64,000 bases of DNA, taken from NCBI GenBank assembly GCA_019636445.1, contig JAHBXO010000012.1, positions 62,001 to 126,000 on the forward strand, written 5' to 3'. The stretch is from Gemmataceae bacterium (GTDB taxonomy: Bacteria; Planctomycetota; Planctomycetia; Gemmatales; Gemmataceae). The position numbers were made by a program, and so were the translations under genes. The notes under the pieces are model-generated. The model was not told the DNA's origin. It was given only the letters and a program-made list of their open reading frames with translations, and made no database searches. The number at the start of each line of letters is the position of its first letter. The stretch's first letter is position 1. Below, piece after piece: positions 50,805 to 59,418 of the stretch.

Positions 50805-51458
50805 TCAGCGTCGCGCAATCGCGAGATGGTGGCGGAGCTTGTCGAGCGTCTTCGCCCCGATGCCGCTGACGCGGCGGAGGTCGTCGATCGACTCGAAGGG
50901 CTTCTTCGTGCGCTCGGCGACGATGCGCTCGGCCATCTTCGCGCCGATGCCGGGGAGTTGTTGGAGTTCGGCGAGGGTCGCGGTGTTCGGGTCGAGCGTC
51001 TGGCCGGGTGCGAGTTTCGTCGTGGTCGACGTCGTGGGGGCCGGCGAAGGCGGCGCGGGGCGTACGAGCGTTTCGAACTTCGGTTCGAGCGGTTTCGCGG
51101 GTGCTTTCGCGTCAACGACGAGCCAGTTGCGGAGCTTGTCGAGCGTCTTGCCGCCGATGCCGGGCACGCCGTCGAGTTCGTCTAGGGATTGGAACGGGCC
51201 GAAGGTGGAACGGTGCGTGAGGATCGCGTCGGCGATTGTGGGGCCGACGCCGGGAATCTGGAGCAGTTCGACGCGGTCGGCGGCATTCACATCGAGGGGC
51301 AGCGGCGCGGCGGCTTGCTGCGAGGGCTGGACGCGGTAGCCGTTGCCGTAGCCGCGATAGAGGAGCAGGCCGAAGAGGACGATTACGGCCACGGCGATGG
51401 CGAACCGCTCCGGCGAGCGAGAAGGGGATGTCGGCGGGACTGGCGACGGCGCGTCCAT
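50805..51458 (-). CDS. ComEA-like protein with two helix-hairpin-helix domains
   Basis: The 217-residue protein has one membrane helix near 20-36 (IAVAVIVLFGLLLYRGY). Two ComEA-type double helix-hairpin-helix units follow: VNAADRVELLQIPGVGPTIA (about 56-115) and PNTATLAELQQLPGIGAKMA (about 157-217). HhH pairs bind DNA without sequence preference. In competent bacteria ComEA is a periplasmic DNA receptor; two copies on one chain is unusual but seen. No other competence gene is near, apart from a TfoX_N domain at 41.9 kb. Confidence 0.85.
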   Translation of the reverse strand: MDAPSPVPPTSPSRSPERFAIAVAVIVLFGLLLYRGYGNGYRVQPSQQAAAPLPLDVNAADRVELLQIPGVGPTIADAILTHRSTFGPFQSLDELDGVPGIGGKTLDKLRNWLVVDAKAPAKPLEPKFETLVRPAPPSPAPTTSTTTKLAPGQTLDPNTATLAELQQLPGIGAKMAERIVAERTKKPFESIDDLRRVSGIGAKTLDKLRHHLAIARR

Positions 51459-51467
51459 GCACGCAGT

Positions 51468-52235
51468 TTACCCGTTCGGCAGCATCAACACCATATATCG
51501 GCACCAATTCTTGAGCGCCGGCACCGCTCGCAGCATTCGGCGATCCACGCGATCCAGAGCGCCATTCAACGCGTGCGAACGAATGACGCGGCGGACCATG
51601 CCGAGGAGTTGGAAGCCCTGCACCGTCAGGTTCGGGAACGCCTCGCGGAGCGGTCGTAGCTCAGCGGCAACGAGCGGGCGCTCGTCCGGCGTGCGATGCT
51701 TGCCGGGGTACGGGAGCCAACGGCGGGCGAGGCTCAGGAGGGGATTCCCGCCCCACGGTTCGCAGAAGACGGCGACGCCGCCGGGCTTCAGAACGCGACG
51801 CAACTCTGACGCGGCCTTCGCGAGATCGAGGTGATGCAGGATCGCGCAGCCCCAGATGGCATCGAACGACGCGTCGGGATACGGCAGTTCCTCGCCATTG
51901 GCGACGATCGCATTCACGGCCACGCCATTCGCCCCGGCCCGCTCACGAACCTCGCGAACGTACCCCGGCGAAAGATCGAACGCACTCACGGCCGCTCCGG
52001 CACGTGCCATTACGACAGCCGCCATGCCGTGCCCGCAGCCGTAGTCGAGGACGCGCTTTGCCATCAATGGGCCAAGTTTGGCGAACGCAGGACGGATCCA
52101 GGTCTCGTGGTCGAGGTACGTTTCATCCGCGAATCGCAGGTCGGCGCGGCCGGTCCGAAAGCTCACGGCCCGTTTCGAAGCCTGCTCGTCGTGGAAGAGT
52201 AGTTCCGATTCGAGGCGATCGGCCGTCGTGTTCAT
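51468..52235 (-). CDS. Class I SAM-dependent methyltransferase
   Basis: The 255-residue product has motif I VLDYGCGHGMAAVVMARAG, then SAFDLSPGYVREVRE, LPYPDASFDAIWGCAILHHLD, and ELRRVLKPGGVAVFCEPWGG. This is the methyltransferase 11 pattern. The C-terminal part (RRMLRAVPALKNWCRYMVLML) suggests membrane or lipid contact, as in ubiquinone-type or lipid methyltransferases; the substrate stays open. The ATG at 52235 starts a natural N-terminus and is preferred to one 10 codons upstream. It ends nine bases before the ComEA-like gene. Confidence 0.82.
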   Translation of the reverse strand: MNTTADRLESELLFHDEQASKRAVSFRTGRADLRFADETYLDHETWIRPAFAKLGPLMAKRVLDYGCGHGMAAVVMARAGAAVSAFDLSPGYVREVRERAGANGVAVNAIVANGEELPYPDASFDAIWGCAILHHLDLAKAASELRRVLKPGGVAVFCEPWGGNPLLSLARRWLPYPGKHRTPDERPLVAAELRPLREAFPNLTVQGFQLLGMVRRVIRSHALNGALDRVDRRMLRAVPALKNWCRYMVLMLPNG

Positions 52236-52325
52236 CGTGAACCCGCCCTCGCGTTCCGTCGTCAAATCCCTAAAATTTCCCGCTCAGTCTAACACGCACC
52301 CGTTTCCGAAGGAAAGGCGACTTCC

Positions 52326-53849
52326 GTGGCTTCCGAACCGACATCACCTCCGCCTGCCGACACCAACGACCACGCGGAAGTCCGCCTCGCGAAACTGAAG
52401 CAGATCGAAGCCCTCGGCATCGACCCGTGGGGCCAGCGGTTCGATGGCCATCAACCGATCGCAACGATCCGCGAGCTGCCGTGCAATCCATTCGACGATG
52501 CGAATCCCGGCCCGAAGGTCCGCGCCGCCGGGCGCGTCGTCGGCCGCCGAAAGATGGGGAAGGTCTACTTCCTCGACCTCTGGGACCAGACCGGCAAAGT
52601 GCAGGTGATGCTCGGCTCGAAGCAGATCGGCGAACTCGGCTGGAAGGTCGCGGAACTGCTCGACCTCGGCGACCTTGTCGGCATCGATGGCGAGTTCGGC
52701 AAGACGAAGATGGGCGAGCCGACGATCCGCGCCAGCCAGCTCACATTCCTGACGAAGTCGCTCGAGCCTCACCCGACCGGCTACTACGGCATGTCGGACG
52801 AAGAGTACCGTTTGCGCCACCGGTACCTCGACCTCGTCTACACGCCAGACACGTTGCGCCGTGCCCTTCAGCGCGTGAAGGTGCTCCGTACCATCCGGAA
52901 CTATTTGGACGATCAGGGCTACCTGGAAGTGGAGACCCCAACGCTGCACGCCATCGCCGGTGGGGCTGCGGCGCGGCCGTTCGACACGCACCACAACGCG
53001 CTCGACATCCCGCTCTTCCTCCGCATCGCGCTCGAACTGCCGCTGAAGCGCCTGCTCGTCGGAGGCATCGAAAAGGTCTACGAGATCGGCCGCGTCTTCC
53101 GCAACGAGGGGATCAGCCGCCGGCACAATCCCGAATTTACGATGCTCGAGCTGTACTGCGCCTACGGCGATCTCTTCACGATGATGGACCTGACCGAAGG
53201 CGTCTTCGTGAAGTGCGTTGACGCGCTCGGAACATCGCGCACGCTGGCCTACGGCGAACGGCAGCTCGACTTCGCCCCGCCATGGCCGCGTGTGCGGTAT
53301 TCGGAAATCTTCAAGCAGACCACCGGCGTCGATCTCTTCGATCGCGACGGGGTGAAGGCCAAGGCGCTCGAACTGAAGATTCCGCTCGAATTGAAGGACG
53401 AGAAGGCGAAGACGTCGACGCCGAAGGAGCACGACGTGCTCGTCCACGAACTCTTCGAGCACTGCGTCGAGCCGGAGCTGGCGAAGGCCGACAAGCCGAC
53501 GTTCGTGTACGACTACCCGGCCGCGCTCTGCCCGCTGACGAAGCGGAAGCGCGAGACGCCGGAGCTGGCGGAGCGGTTCGAGCTGTACGTGGCCGGCATG
53601 GAACTGGCAAACGCCTACACGGAACTGAACGACCCGATCACGCAGGAAGCGACCTTCCGCCGGCAGCTCACCGGGCTGAACGCGGAGGACTCGATGGCGA
53701 AGATGGACGATGATTTCGTCCGGGCGCTGCGCCACGGCATGCCGCCCGCCGGCGGCCTCGGCATCGGCATCGACCGCCTTGTGATGCTGCTGACGAACAC
53801 GACGACGATCCGCGACGTGATCTTGTTCCCGCTGCTGCGGCCGGAATGA
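52326..53849 (+). CDS. lysS: Lysyl-tRNA synthetase, class II
   Basis: The 507-residue protein has an N-terminal OB-fold anticodon domain (VRAAGRVVGRRKMGKVYFLDL) and a class II core. Motif 2 includes VYEIGRVFRNEGISRRHNPEFTML and motif 3 GLGIGIDRLVMLLTN. YRLRHRYLDLV is the LysRS signature. The start is GTG at 52326. An inverted repeat follows the stop. Length and motifs fit LysS. Confidence 0.95.
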   Translation: MASEPTSPPPADTNDHAEVRLAKLKQIEALGIDPWGQRFDGHQPIATIRELPCNPFDDANPGPKVRAAGRVVGRRKMGKVYFLDLWDQTGKVQVMLGSKQIGELGWKVAELLDLGDLVGIDGEFGKTKMGEPTIRASQLTFLTKSLEPHPTGYYGMSDEEYRLRHRYLDLVYTPDTLRRALQRVKVLRTIRNYLDDQGYLEVETPTLHAIAGGAAARPFDTHHNALDIPLFLRIALELPLKRLLVGGIEKVYEIGRVFRNEGISRRHNPEFTMLELYCAYGDLFTMMDLTEGVFVKCVDALGTSRTLAYGERQLDFAPPWPRVRYSEIFKQTTGVDLFDRDGVKAKALELKIPLELKDEKAKTSTPKEHDVLVHELFEHCVEPELAKADKPTFVYDYPAALCPLTKRKRETPELAERFELYVAGMELANAYTELNDPITQEATFRRQLTGLNAEDSMAKMDDDFVRALRHGMPPAGGLGIGIDRLVMLLTNTTTIRDVILFPLLRPE

Positions 53850-53854
53850 GGCAG

Positions 53855-53972
53855 AAGAATGGCCCGCAGATGACGCAGATTTCAACGCAGATTGAAGATG
53901 ATAAGAATGGATATTCTCGTTTTATCCTCTTCATCTGCGTCCGAAGGTCTGCGTCATGAGCGGGCCATTCTT
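53855..53972. repeat. Palindromic repeat after lysS (CGCAGAT family)
   Basis: Perfect 13-base outer arms (53855-53867 and 53960-53972) flank repeated CGCAGAT/ATCTGCG segments and an AT-rich centre. It lies between the lysS stop and the next gene start, and it is more AT-rich than its surroundings. It could serve as a bidirectional terminator or belong to a dispersed family. Confidence 0.75.
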
Positions 53973-54013
53973 AGAATGCTTCCATCAGCCGCGCTCACCG
54001 ACCGGGACTGCGC

Positions 54014-54802
54014 ATGAACAATCGAAAGTACATTTTCCCCAACGTCATCGAGCTGAACGTCGCGGCGGGGCGCGCGTTCGGCGTAAACATCTACCTCATC
54101 GACGGCGGCACAGAATTCGTTTTGCTCGACATCGGCCTGGACGAATCGCTCGGCGACGTAATCGACCTCATCCGCGCGATGGATTTCCCGCTCTCGAAGT
54201 GCAAGATGGTGGTGGCGACGCACGCCGACGCCGACCATGTGCAGGCGCTGGCGAAGGCGCGCGAGCGGCTGAAGACGAAGGCCGCGGCGCATCCGAAAGC
54301 GGCCGTTTTGCTCGAGGCCGGCGAACGCGACCAGACCTACGCCCGGATCTCGGCGCAGGACTTCGACATCGCGATGCCGCCCTGCAAGATCGACGTGAAA
54401 CTCAAGGACGGCGATGCGATCAAGGTCGGCAAGCTGAAGCTCGATGTCTGGTCCACGCCCGGCCACACGCCGGGACAGCTCAGCTTCAAGATTGGCAACC
54501 TCCTCTTCAGCGGCGACAACATCTACGCCGACGGTTGCGTCGGCGTCATCGACGCGCACCACGGCTCGCACCTGCCGGATTTCATTACTTCGCTCGAACG
54601 CATCCGCGACGATTCGGAGATCGAGGTCTTGCTGCCGAGCCACGGCCCGTACTTCCGCAAGGACAACAAGCAACTCCAAGCGACGATCGACCGCCTGACG
54701 AAGTATCAGTACATGGCCGACTTCGGAACGTGCGCGGTGAAATGGCCGCTCCAGGAGCAATGGGAACAGGACATCCTCGCAGGCAATCTACCCCAAGTGT
54801 GA
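54014..54802 (+). CDS. Metallo-beta-lactamase-fold hydrolase
   Basis: The 262-residue protein starts YIFPNVIELNVAAGRAFGVN and has the metal motif VVATHADADHVQAL, then STPGHTPGQLSFK, LFSGDNIYADG and VLLPSHGPYF. It fits glyoxalase II-like or lactonase-like MBL proteins. No C-terminal extra domain is present. The next gene (ABM monooxygenase) begins four bases later, so the two are co-transcribed. The substrate is unknown. Confidence 0.85.
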   Translation: MNNRKYIFPNVIELNVAAGRAFGVNIYLIDGGTEFVLLDIGLDESLGDVIDLIRAMDFPLSKCKMVVATHADADHVQALAKARERLKTKAAAHPKAAVLLEAGERDQTYARISAQDFDIAMPPCKIDVKLKDGDAIKVGKLKLDVWSTPGHTPGQLSFKIGNLLFSGDNIYADGCVGVIDAHHGSHLPDFITSLERIRDDSEIEVLLPSHGPYFRKDNKQLQATIDRLTKYQYMADFGTCAVKWPLQEQWEQDILAGNLPQV

Positions 54803-54806
54803 ACAC

Positions 54807-55118
54807 ATGATCCACGTCATTGCGACCATCGAATTGAACCCCGGCACGCGCGAGTTGTTCCTCGCGGAGTTCCGCAAGCTCGTACCGCAAGTCCGTGCCG
54901 AGGCCGGGTGCATCGAGTACGGCCCCGCGATCGACGTGCCGTGCGGCGCCGCGGCCCAACCGCCCGTACGCGAAAACGTCGTTGTCGTCGTCGAGAAGTG
55001 GGCCGACCTCGCCGCGCTCGACGCCCACTCGAAAGCGCCGCACATGGACGCCTACCGTCCCAGGGTCAAGGACTTCGTGAAGACCGTGACACTGCACGTA
55101 CTGAAACCGGTCGAATGA
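54807..55118 (+). CDS. ABM-domain (YgiN-like) monooxygenase
   Basis: The 103-residue protein has the antibiotic biosynthesis monooxygenase fold: VIATIELNPGTRELFLAEFR, AEAGCIEYGPAIDV, ENVVVVVEKWADLAALDAH and APHMDAYRP. YgiN-like members act on quinols or small aromatic compounds. It is the second gene of a pair with an MBL-fold hydrolase. Confidence 0.85.
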   Translation: MIHVIATIELNPGTRELFLAEFRKLVPQVRAEAGCIEYGPAIDVPCGAAAQPPVRENVVVVVEKWADLAALDAHSKAPHMDAYRPRVKDFVKTVTLHVLKPVE

Positions 55119-55204
55119 AAGCATTTCCGAATCGACGATTGCGATACGTACCCCAATCTGGCAGAATAATGCCGTAGGTTCTCCCGCCTCCCGACGGTTC
55201 GATC

Positions 55205-57997
55205 ATGCCTCTGCGTCGACTCTTCGCCGGCCTTGTCTCTCTCAGCGTCACTTCGGCGATTTCCGCCGCCGATCCGAAGGGCGTCGAATTCTTCGAGCAG
55301 AAGATTCGTCCCGTCCTGGTCGAGCAGTGCCAGAAATGCCATTCGGCCGAGGCCGAGAAGAACAACAAGTTGAAGGGCCAACTGCTCCTCGATTCGAAAG
55401 CCGGCATCGCGGCCGGGGGCGAGAGCGGTGCCGTGCTGGATTCGAAGGAACCGAAGAACAGTTTGCTTTTGAAATCGCTGCGGTACGACGGTGACCTGAA
55501 GATGCCGCCGAAAGGGAAGCTGCCGGACGCCGTGATCGCGGACTTCGAGAAGTGGGTGGCGATGGGCGCACCGGACCCGCGCGACGGAACGGGCGCGGTC
55601 AAAAAGCAAATTGGCCTGACCTTGGATGAGGGCCGCAAGTTCTGGTCGTACATCCCGCCGAAGGGCGTCGAACCTCCGACCGTCAAGAACAAGGATTGGA
55701 ACGCGAACCCAATCGATCGATTCATCGCTTCCGGGCTGGAAGCGAAGGGGCTGTCCCCCGCGAAGCCGGCCGATCGGGCGACGATCGCTCGGCGGCTCTA
55801 CTACGACCTTGCCGGCTACGTGCCGACGCCGGAGGAACTGGATGCGTTCGTGATGGACAAGTCGCCGAACGCCGTCGAGAAACTCGTCGACAAGCTGCTC
55901 GCGTCCCCCGCCTTCGGCGAGCGATGGGGCCGGAACTGGCTGGACGTCGCGCGCTACGCCGAGTCGGTCACGCTCCGCGGCTTCATCCTCGACGAAGCCT
56001 GGCGCTACCGTGACTACGTCATTGAATCGTTCAACGCCGACGTGCCGTTCGACCGCTTCATCCGCGCGCAGATCGCCGGCGACTTGATGACCGCTACCGA
56101 CCCGGCCGAGCGCCGACGGCAGATCGTCGCGACGACCTTTCTCGTCCTCGGCAACACGAACCTGGAGGAGCAGGACAAGAAGATGCTCCGCATGGACGTG
56201 GTCGATGAACAACTCGATGTCATCACGAAAGGCTTCCTCGCACAGACCGTCACCTGCGCCCGCTGCCACGACCATAAATTCGATCCGATCCCGACGAAGG
56301 ACTACTACGCGCTCGCCGGCATCCTGCGGAACGCGAAGACGCTGGAGCACGCGAACGTGTCGAAGTGGATCGACGTGCCGCTTCCGGTCGAACCGGAAAT
56401 GGAGGCGAAGTACGCCGAGGCGGAGAAGCGGATCGCGTCGCTCCAGGCTCGCATCAAAGCGGAGAAGTCGAAGGCCGGTGCCGCGAAGGTTGGCGGCATC
56501 CTGCTCGCCAAGGATATTCCCGGCATCGTCGTCGACGACGCGGCCGCCAAGAAGGTCGGCGACTGGATGCACTCCCAGCACTCCGGCAGCTACATCGGCG
56601 ACGGCTACCTCCACGACAAGAACGACGGCAAGGGCGAGAAGACGCTCACCTTCCAGCCCGAGAACCTGCCGCCCGGCAAGTACGAAGTCCGCCTCGCTTA
56701 CTCGGCCGGCACGTCGCGTTCGAACAAGGTGCCCGTCTCCGTGTTCAGCGCCGACGGCGAGAAGGAACTGACGATCGACATGCAGAAGGGGCCGCCGATC
56801 GACGGCCGCTACGTCTCGCTCGGCGAGTATCGCTTCGAGAAGGGCGGCTTCTCGCACGTTATCGTGTCGAACGAGGACACGAAGGGCCACGTGACCGCCG
56901 ATGCCGTTGTATACGTTCCAGAAACGACCGACGCGACGACCTCGGCGAAGAAGATCGAGCCCAAAGCAGACTCGACGAAGGCGCTCGAAGCCGAGTTGAA
57001 GAAGCTTCAGGAAACCGCTCCCAAGCGGCCGAAGGTGATCTCCGTAGTCGAGGAGAAGCAGATCGAGGACGCGAAGGTCCACATCCGCGGCAACCCCCAC
57101 AACCTCGGAGAGGCCGCCCCGCGCGGTGTCCTACAGGTCGCGAGTTTCGACTCGATTTCGTTCCCGAAAGACAAGAGCGGCCGCCTCGAACTGGCGAACT
57201 GGATCGCGTCGAAGGAGAACCCGCTGACCTCGCGCGTCATCGTCAACCGAACGTGGCACTGGCTCTTCGGGAGTGGGATCGTGCGGACAACGGACAACTT
57301 CGGCACCACCGGCGAGAAACCGTCGAACCCCGAACTTCTCGACCACTTGGCGCGGCAATTCGTCGCCGACGGCTGGTCGATGAAGAAGCTCGTCCGCGCG
57401 ATCGTACTCAGCCAGGCCTATCAGCAATCGAGCGTCGGCGATCCGAAGGCGCTCGCGGCCGATCCTGAGAATCGGCTGTTCGGCCGGGCGAACCGACGCC
57501 GTATGACCGGCGAGGCGATCCGCGATTCGATCCTCCGCATCGCCGGCACCCTTTCCGAGGAACGCGGCGGACCGGCGTTCCCGGTTTCCCTCGCGGCCGA
57601 CTACAACTTCAAGGCGAACTCGACGCGACGCAGCGTCTACCTGCCGATGTTCCGCAACGCCCTGCCGGAACTGCTCGAAGTCTTCGACGCGGCCGATCCG
57701 AGCACCGTCACCGGCGTGCGGAACGTCAGCACCGTCGCTCCGCAGGCGCTCTACCTGATGAACAACCCGTTCGTCGCCGAGCAGGCGAAGCTGGCCGCCG
57801 CGAAGCTGATGGCAGCGAACGACGCCGACGATGCTCGCATCGTCTCGCTGTATCGGGCGACAATCGGCCGCGAACCGACCGACGGCGAACGGACCGTCGC
57901 GACGAATTTCCTCCGCAACCGCTCCGACGCGAAGGACGCCTGGACAAAGCTGATCCACGCCGTCTTCGCGTCGGCCGAGTTCCGATTCGTGAATTGA
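55205..57997 (+). CDS. PSCyt1-DUF1549-DUF1553 planctomycete protein
   Basis: The 930-residue protein has a signal peptide (LFAGLVSLSVTSAISA) and an N-terminal planctomycete cytochrome c domain with heme motif CQKCH (42-46) and a later MPP region. DUF1549 follows (NPIDRFIASGLEAKGLSPA; WGRNWLDVARYAES). A carbohydrate-binding-like insert sits near 450-580. DUF1553 ends it (FGTTGEKPSNPELLDHLAR; ANRRRMTGEAIRDSILRIAG). These proteins are hallmark planctomycete secreted components of unknown biochemical role, usually coupled to a DUF1501 protein; here that gene starts nine bases after the stop. Confidence 0.93.
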   Translation: MPLRRLFAGLVSLSVTSAISAADPKGVEFFEQKIRPVLVEQCQKCHSAEAEKNNKLKGQLLLDSKAGIAAGGESGAVLDSKEPKNSLLLKSLRYDGDLKMPPKGKLPDAVIADFEKWVAMGAPDPRDGTGAVKKQIGLTLDEGRKFWSYIPPKGVEPPTVKNKDWNANPIDRFIASGLEAKGLSPAKPADRATIARRLYYDLAGYVPTPEELDAFVMDKSPNAVEKLVDKLLASPAFGERWGRNWLDVARYAESVTLRGFILDEAWRYRDYVIESFNADVPFDRFIRAQIAGDLMTATDPAERRRQIVATTFLVLGNTNLEEQDKKMLRMDVVDEQLDVITKGFLAQTVTCARCHDHKFDPIPTKDYYALAGILRNAKTLEHANVSKWIDVPLPVEPEMEAKYAEAEKRIASLQARIKAEKSKAGAAKVGGILLAKDIPGIVVDDAAAKKVGDWMHSQHSGSYIGDGYLHDKNDGKGEKTLTFQPENLPPGKYEVRLAYSAGTSRSNKVPVSVFSADGEKELTIDMQKGPPIDGRYVSLGEYRFEKGGFSHVIVSNEDTKGHVTADAVVYVPETTDATTSAKKIEPKADSTKALEAELKKLQETAPKRPKVISVVEEKQIEDAKVHIRGNPHNLGEAAPRGVLQVASFDSISFPKDKSGRLELANWIASKENPLTSRVIVNRTWHWLFGSGIVRTTDNFGTTGEKPSNPELLDHLARQFVADGWSMKKLVRAIVLSQAYQQSSVGDPKALAADPENRLFGRANRRRMTGEAIRDSILRIAGTLSEERGGPAFPVSLAADYNFKANSTRRSVYLPMFRNALPELLEVFDAADPSTVTGVRNVSTVAPQALYLMNNPFVAEQAKLAAAKLMAANDADDARIVSLYRATIGREPTDGERTVATNFLRNRSDAKDAWTKLIHAVFASAEFRFVN

Positions 57998-58005
57998 GGC
58001 CTCCC

Positions 58006-59403
58006 GTGTTGCACACTCTCTCCCGCCGCGATTGGCTTTCCCGCACCGGATGCGGCTTCGGCGCGCTCGCGCTCGCCGGCCTCTCCACCGCCGACGCCGC
58101 GACGGCCGACCCGCTCGCCCCGAAGCCGACGCACTTCGCTCCGAAGGCGAAGCGCGTCATCTTCCTCTTCATGCAGGGCGGCGTCAGCCACGTCGATTCC
58201 TACGACTATAAGCCGCTCCTCCTGAAGGAGGACGGCAAGCAAATGTCTTTTGAAGATGCTCGCATCAAAGCGAACACCGGCAACCGCGCCAGCTCGCACC
58301 GAGTGATGAAGCCACTCTGGAAGTTCGCCCAGCGCGGCCAGACCGGCCGGTGGGCCTCCGACCTCTTCCCCACGATCAACACACAGATCGACAACCTCGG
58401 CTTCGTCCACTCGCTGCACACCGAAGGCGTCGCGCACGGCCCGGCCACGCTCTTCCTGCATTGCGGATCCACTAGCTTCGTCCGCCCCAGCATGGGGTCG
58501 TGGGTGCTCTACGGCCTCGGATCGGAGAACCAGAATCTGCCCGGCTTCGTGTCGATCGCGCCGTCCGTGGGCAACGGCGGGGCGCGGAACTACGGCACCG
58601 CGTTCCTACCCGCCGTCTACCAGGGCACCGCCCTCGGCCGCGCCGGCGGACCGGCCTCTGACGTCGCGCTCCGCAACGTCGGCGCGACGAACGCCCCGTT
58701 CGACTTGCTCCGCGAGCTGCACGCCGAGCAATTGAAGCGCGTGCCCGGCGACTCCGAACTCGAAGCCGTCGCGAACTCCTACGAACTCGCCTGGCGGATG
58801 CAGCAGAATGCGCCGGACGTGCTGGACCTCTCAAAGGAGACGAAGGAGACGAAGGCACTGTACGGCATAGACGAGAAGCCGACCGACACCTTCGGCCGCG
58901 AGTGCCTGATGGCGCGGCGGCTCTGCGAAGCCGGTGTGCGCTTCGTGCAAGTGACCTATGGCGACAACTCCGCGAACCCGGCCTGGGACCAGCACTCGAA
59001 CCTGCCCAAGCATGGCGACCACGCGAAGGCGGTCGACAAGCCGATCGCGGGACTGCTGGAGGATTTGAATCGCCGGGGGCTCTTGAAGGACACGATCGTC
59101 TGGTGGGGCGGCGAGTTCGGCCGTACGCCCTATGCGGAGAAGAACGGCACCGGCCGCGACCACAACCCCGGCGGCTTCACCGTCTGGCTCGCCGGAGGCG
59201 GCTTCAAAACTGGCACCGCCTTTGGCGCCACCGACGAGTTCGGCAGCCTCGCCGTGCAGGACAAGGTCCACATGCACGACCTGCACGCGACGATCCTGCA
59301 CCAACTCGGCCTAGACCACGAAAAGCTGACGTTCCGCTACGCTGGCCGGAACTTCCGGCTCACGGACGTCCACGGCCGAGTCGTGAAGGAATTGCTGACC
59401 TGA
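58006..59403 (+). CDS. DUF1501 protein (Tat-exported, sulfatase-like fold)
   Basis: The 465-residue product has a Tat-like leader (SRRDWLSRTGCGFGALALAGL). Its body matches DUF1501: RVIFLFMQGGVSHVDSYDYKP, HSLHTEGVAHGPATLFLH, AWRMQQNAPDVLDLSKE and DTIVWWGGEFGRTPYAE, then HMHDLHATILHQLGLDHEKL near the end. The fold is related to alkaline phosphatase/sulfatase enzymes, but the activity is unknown. The GTG at 58006 follows GAGG and is preferred to an earlier TTG. It is the second gene of a unit with the PSCyt1 gene. Confidence 0.92.
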   Translation: MLHTLSRRDWLSRTGCGFGALALAGLSTADAATADPLAPKPTHFAPKAKRVIFLFMQGGVSHVDSYDYKPLLLKEDGKQMSFEDARIKANTGNRASSHRVMKPLWKFAQRGQTGRWASDLFPTINTQIDNLGFVHSLHTEGVAHGPATLFLHCGSTSFVRPSMGSWVLYGLGSENQNLPGFVSIAPSVGNGGARNYGTAFLPAVYQGTALGRAGGPASDVALRNVGATNAPFDLLRELHAEQLKRVPGDSELEAVANSYELAWRMQQNAPDVLDLSKETKETKALYGIDEKPTDTFGRECLMARRLCEAGVRFVQVTYGDNSANPAWDQHSNLPKHGDHAKAVDKPIAGLLEDLNRRGLLKDTIVWWGGEFGRTPYAEKNGTGRDHNPGGFTVWLAGGGFKTGTAFGATDEFGSLAVQDKVHMHDLHATILHQLGLDHEKLTFRYAGRNFRLTDVHGRVVKELLT

Positions 59404-59418
59404 TCTTGGATTTGGTTT

